Positions 62,377 to 64,000 of a DNA stretch of 64,000 nt are shown in pieces. Numbering within the stretch: the stretch's first letter is position 1; every line of letters begins with the position of its first letter. Below the pieces are notes generated by a model. It had not been told where the DNA came from and made no database searches. It saw only the letters and a list, made by a program, of their open reading frames with translations. The position numbers and the translations under genes are program-made. This DNA comes from Plectrocnemia conspersa (taxonomy: Eukaryota > Arthropoda > Insecta > Trichoptera > Polycentropodidae): positions 1,178,001-1,242,000 of the forward strand of contig VTFK01000149.1 in the NCBI GenBank assembly GCA_009617715.1. The letters run 5' to 3'.

Positions 62377-62801
62377 TACTCATAATCATATTTCAAAAAT
62401 ATTTTTCAATCAAGAACTTAGTATCTAAATGAATTAGCATATGTATCATAAGGTATTTTCCATTAGTGACGTTGGCCTTAATCCATCCAGTGCTGAAAAC
62501 CATTCTTTTAACTTTTTAATTTCAATTTTTTGCACAACTATTGAATTATACATTGATTTTAATTTATTGAGTAATCCGTTGGAATAAATAAATATATAAT
62601 TATGACTCCATATAATGTTAAGAATGTTTTATTAGAATAGAACTCGTACAAAACCTTGTATAATTGTAATATGTACATAAGTAACAAAATATTATTTTAA
62701 TAGTACACATAAAAAATGAAATGATAATTTACAGATGAAATGAAAATTTTCTTATATGTATATCATATTTTTAAGCACCATAGATATATATAAAAAATAT
62801 A
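62377..62801. other. AT-rich spacer, includes 3' UTR of the coiled-coil gene
   Basis: No coding sequence seen. On the minus strand an AATAAA lies at about 62628-62633, some 170 bases after the stop codon of the gene to the right, and may be its poly(A) signal. Confidence 0.4.
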
Positions 62802-63614
62802 CTATTGGAATGTAGTTTTCTTAGCAACCTTTTTCTTATCAGTTCCCGTAACCAATATTCCAGGTTTAGCATTTGAATCCTTCAATATGCTGTCTTCCAT
62901 GATCTTAATACCCGGAATAATATTTTCTTTTCCATCATAAGTAACTGAAATATCTTTTGGGCTTTTCGTGTTCTCTTCGTAGCTGGGAGATTTTTCATTA
63001 AAAAATTTAAAATCTTGTTTAATTTGCATGTCAGTTCTAGATTGATTAACGTTTTCTCTCAATTGCATTTTAGTCTCCAGCTCTGAAACCGTAGCGTTCG
63101 CTTCAATGGCTTTAGTACGCCACGTAACGAGTTGTCTCTGAATATCTCTCAACTTTTGTTCTTTGAATAGATTGTCGACACTGCTAGCTGCAAACTCGTT
63201 ACTTAGGCGATGATTTTCTTCCCTAAAAGATCAAACTAATTAGTTATCTAAGAAGAAGAATAAATTAAAAGCAATATTACATACTTATAATAATCAAGAA
63301 CTCCAGCCACCCACTGAGTGCCGTCCGAAGATGTGGGATCCAAGTTTTTCTCATACCAACGGGCAATTTCCCTTTGCAATTGATCGTTTTGCTTTTCCAA
63401 GTCGGTGATTCTTCGCTCAAATGCTCCTAATAATGTAACCAGAACAGATGTTGATTTTGAAATTAAAAATACAAGAGATATGTATTTTAAAAATATTACT
63501 ATTGAGAACAGCATCATGGTGATTAGCTTGGCCAGCGTATTCTTCCCAAAGTGTTTTCTTTTCACAGAGTAGTGAATCAATCTCGGCTTGTTTGCTTTTC
63601 AATTCCCTTTTTAA
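62802..63614 (-). CDS. Coiled-coil protein, last three exons (gene continues past the window)
   Basis: Three minus-strand exons with consistent phases: 63614-63500, 63426-63285 and 63222-62802. The joined sequence is about 223 residues ending at TAG. Segments in order are LKRELKSKQAEIDSLLCEKK, TLWEEYAGQANHHDAVLN, FERRITDLEKQNDQLQREI, a short break with WVAGVLDYYK, then ENHRLSNEF and RDIQRQLVTWRTKAIEANA with heptad-like spacing, and a polar, disordered tail rich in Lys, Asp and Ser (KDISVTYDGKENI). This is the C-terminal coiled coil and tail of a longer protein whose upstream exons lie beyond 64000, because exon 63614 opens with an acceptor and no ATG. Centrosomal, kinesin-like or cytoskeletal proteins have such tails, but nothing here decides among them. 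Codon content is clearly less AT-biased than the flanks. Confidence 0.8.
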
Positions 63615-63941
63615 CTGAAATTTAATTAATAATATATATTTATTTATTTATTATACGTCTTCCATTGTATTATGATAGGCATTAGACCAATTAATCAACA
63701 ACTACCGAGACACTACTTTGAAATCAAAGCATGTAAAAACTGAAATTAACAGCTTAACGCCCTTTTCTGCATTTTGTTAACAATTTCAAATGGTACAGAT
63801 AAGCTGGCGAAAGTGAAACCAATTCTCGATTACTTTTTATGCAAATTCAATAATGTTTCAAAGCCAAATTAAAACATTTTCCTGGATGATGGAGTGATTC
63901 CATGATTAGGTACTTATTTTTTCAGCCCTATTTAGAATTCA

Positions 63942-63985
63942 CGTCAAAAGCAATAAAATCGTGCTGTCACAATGGAAAGAAACAA
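63942..63985. repeat. MITE-type terminal sequence, copy 3
   Basis: ACGTCAAAAGCAATAAAATCG followed by TGCTGTCACAATGGAAAG matches the left end of the 54017 element. The copy runs toward or past the window edge, and it lies upstream of (or within an intron of) the coiled-coil gene. Confidence 0.5.
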
Positions 63986-64000
63986 ACGATTTATAACAAG

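Overview
This is a very AT-rich, intron-containing window of animal nuclear DNA, and the gene content points to an insect. It holds an R&R-type (chitin_bind_4-like) cuticle protein gene, a cluster of secreted proteins ending in the insect GPGG/AIAG repeat domain that I associate from memory with DUF4774, tRNA-derived SINEs, and relics of mariner, Tc1, piggyBac-like, hAT-like and jockey-type elements. I cannot fix the insect order. There are no bacterial features, CRISPR arrays or bona fide tRNA/rRNA genes that I can support. Exons were joined by hand from GT/AG sites, phase continuity and reading-frame content.

Layout. 1-7.7 kb: intergenic, with a 721-bp piggyBac-like element at 1711-2431. 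7.7-12.6 kb (+): three GPGG-domain units, A (7698-9742), B (10949-11390) and C (11547-12563). Only one signal-peptide exon is visible, before A, yet all three first large exons have acceptors of the same phase, so a shared first part with alternative 3' cassettes is possible. C carries a one-base frameshift in an A7 run. 18.3-23.0 kb (+): a complete nine-exon paralogue D. 25.3-25.8 kb (+): a single-exon secreted protein F. 28.9-30.4 kb (+): a two-exon secreted Gln/Tyr-rich protein E with GYQN repeats. 30.7-43.7 kb (-): a complete seven-exon cuticle protein gene, convergent with E, with a 9.2-kb first intron and a 2.6-kb intron made partly of decayed tandem repeats. 43.9-57.8 kb: no gene found, many repeat relics. 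57.8-62.4 kb: a graveyard of mariner, jockey-type LINE and Tc1 fragments. 62.8-63.6 kb (-): the last three exons of a coiled-coil protein gene that continues beyond the right edge.

Taken together, 7.7-43.7 kb is a block of secreted, low-complexity or cuticle-type proteins. Genes A-D share a GPGG C-terminal domain and intron phases (phase 0 after the initiating residues, phase 2 after the signal-peptide exon), which suggests tandem duplication. A role in extracellular matrix such as cuticle or eggshell is an inference from composition and neighbourhood, not something the sequence proves.
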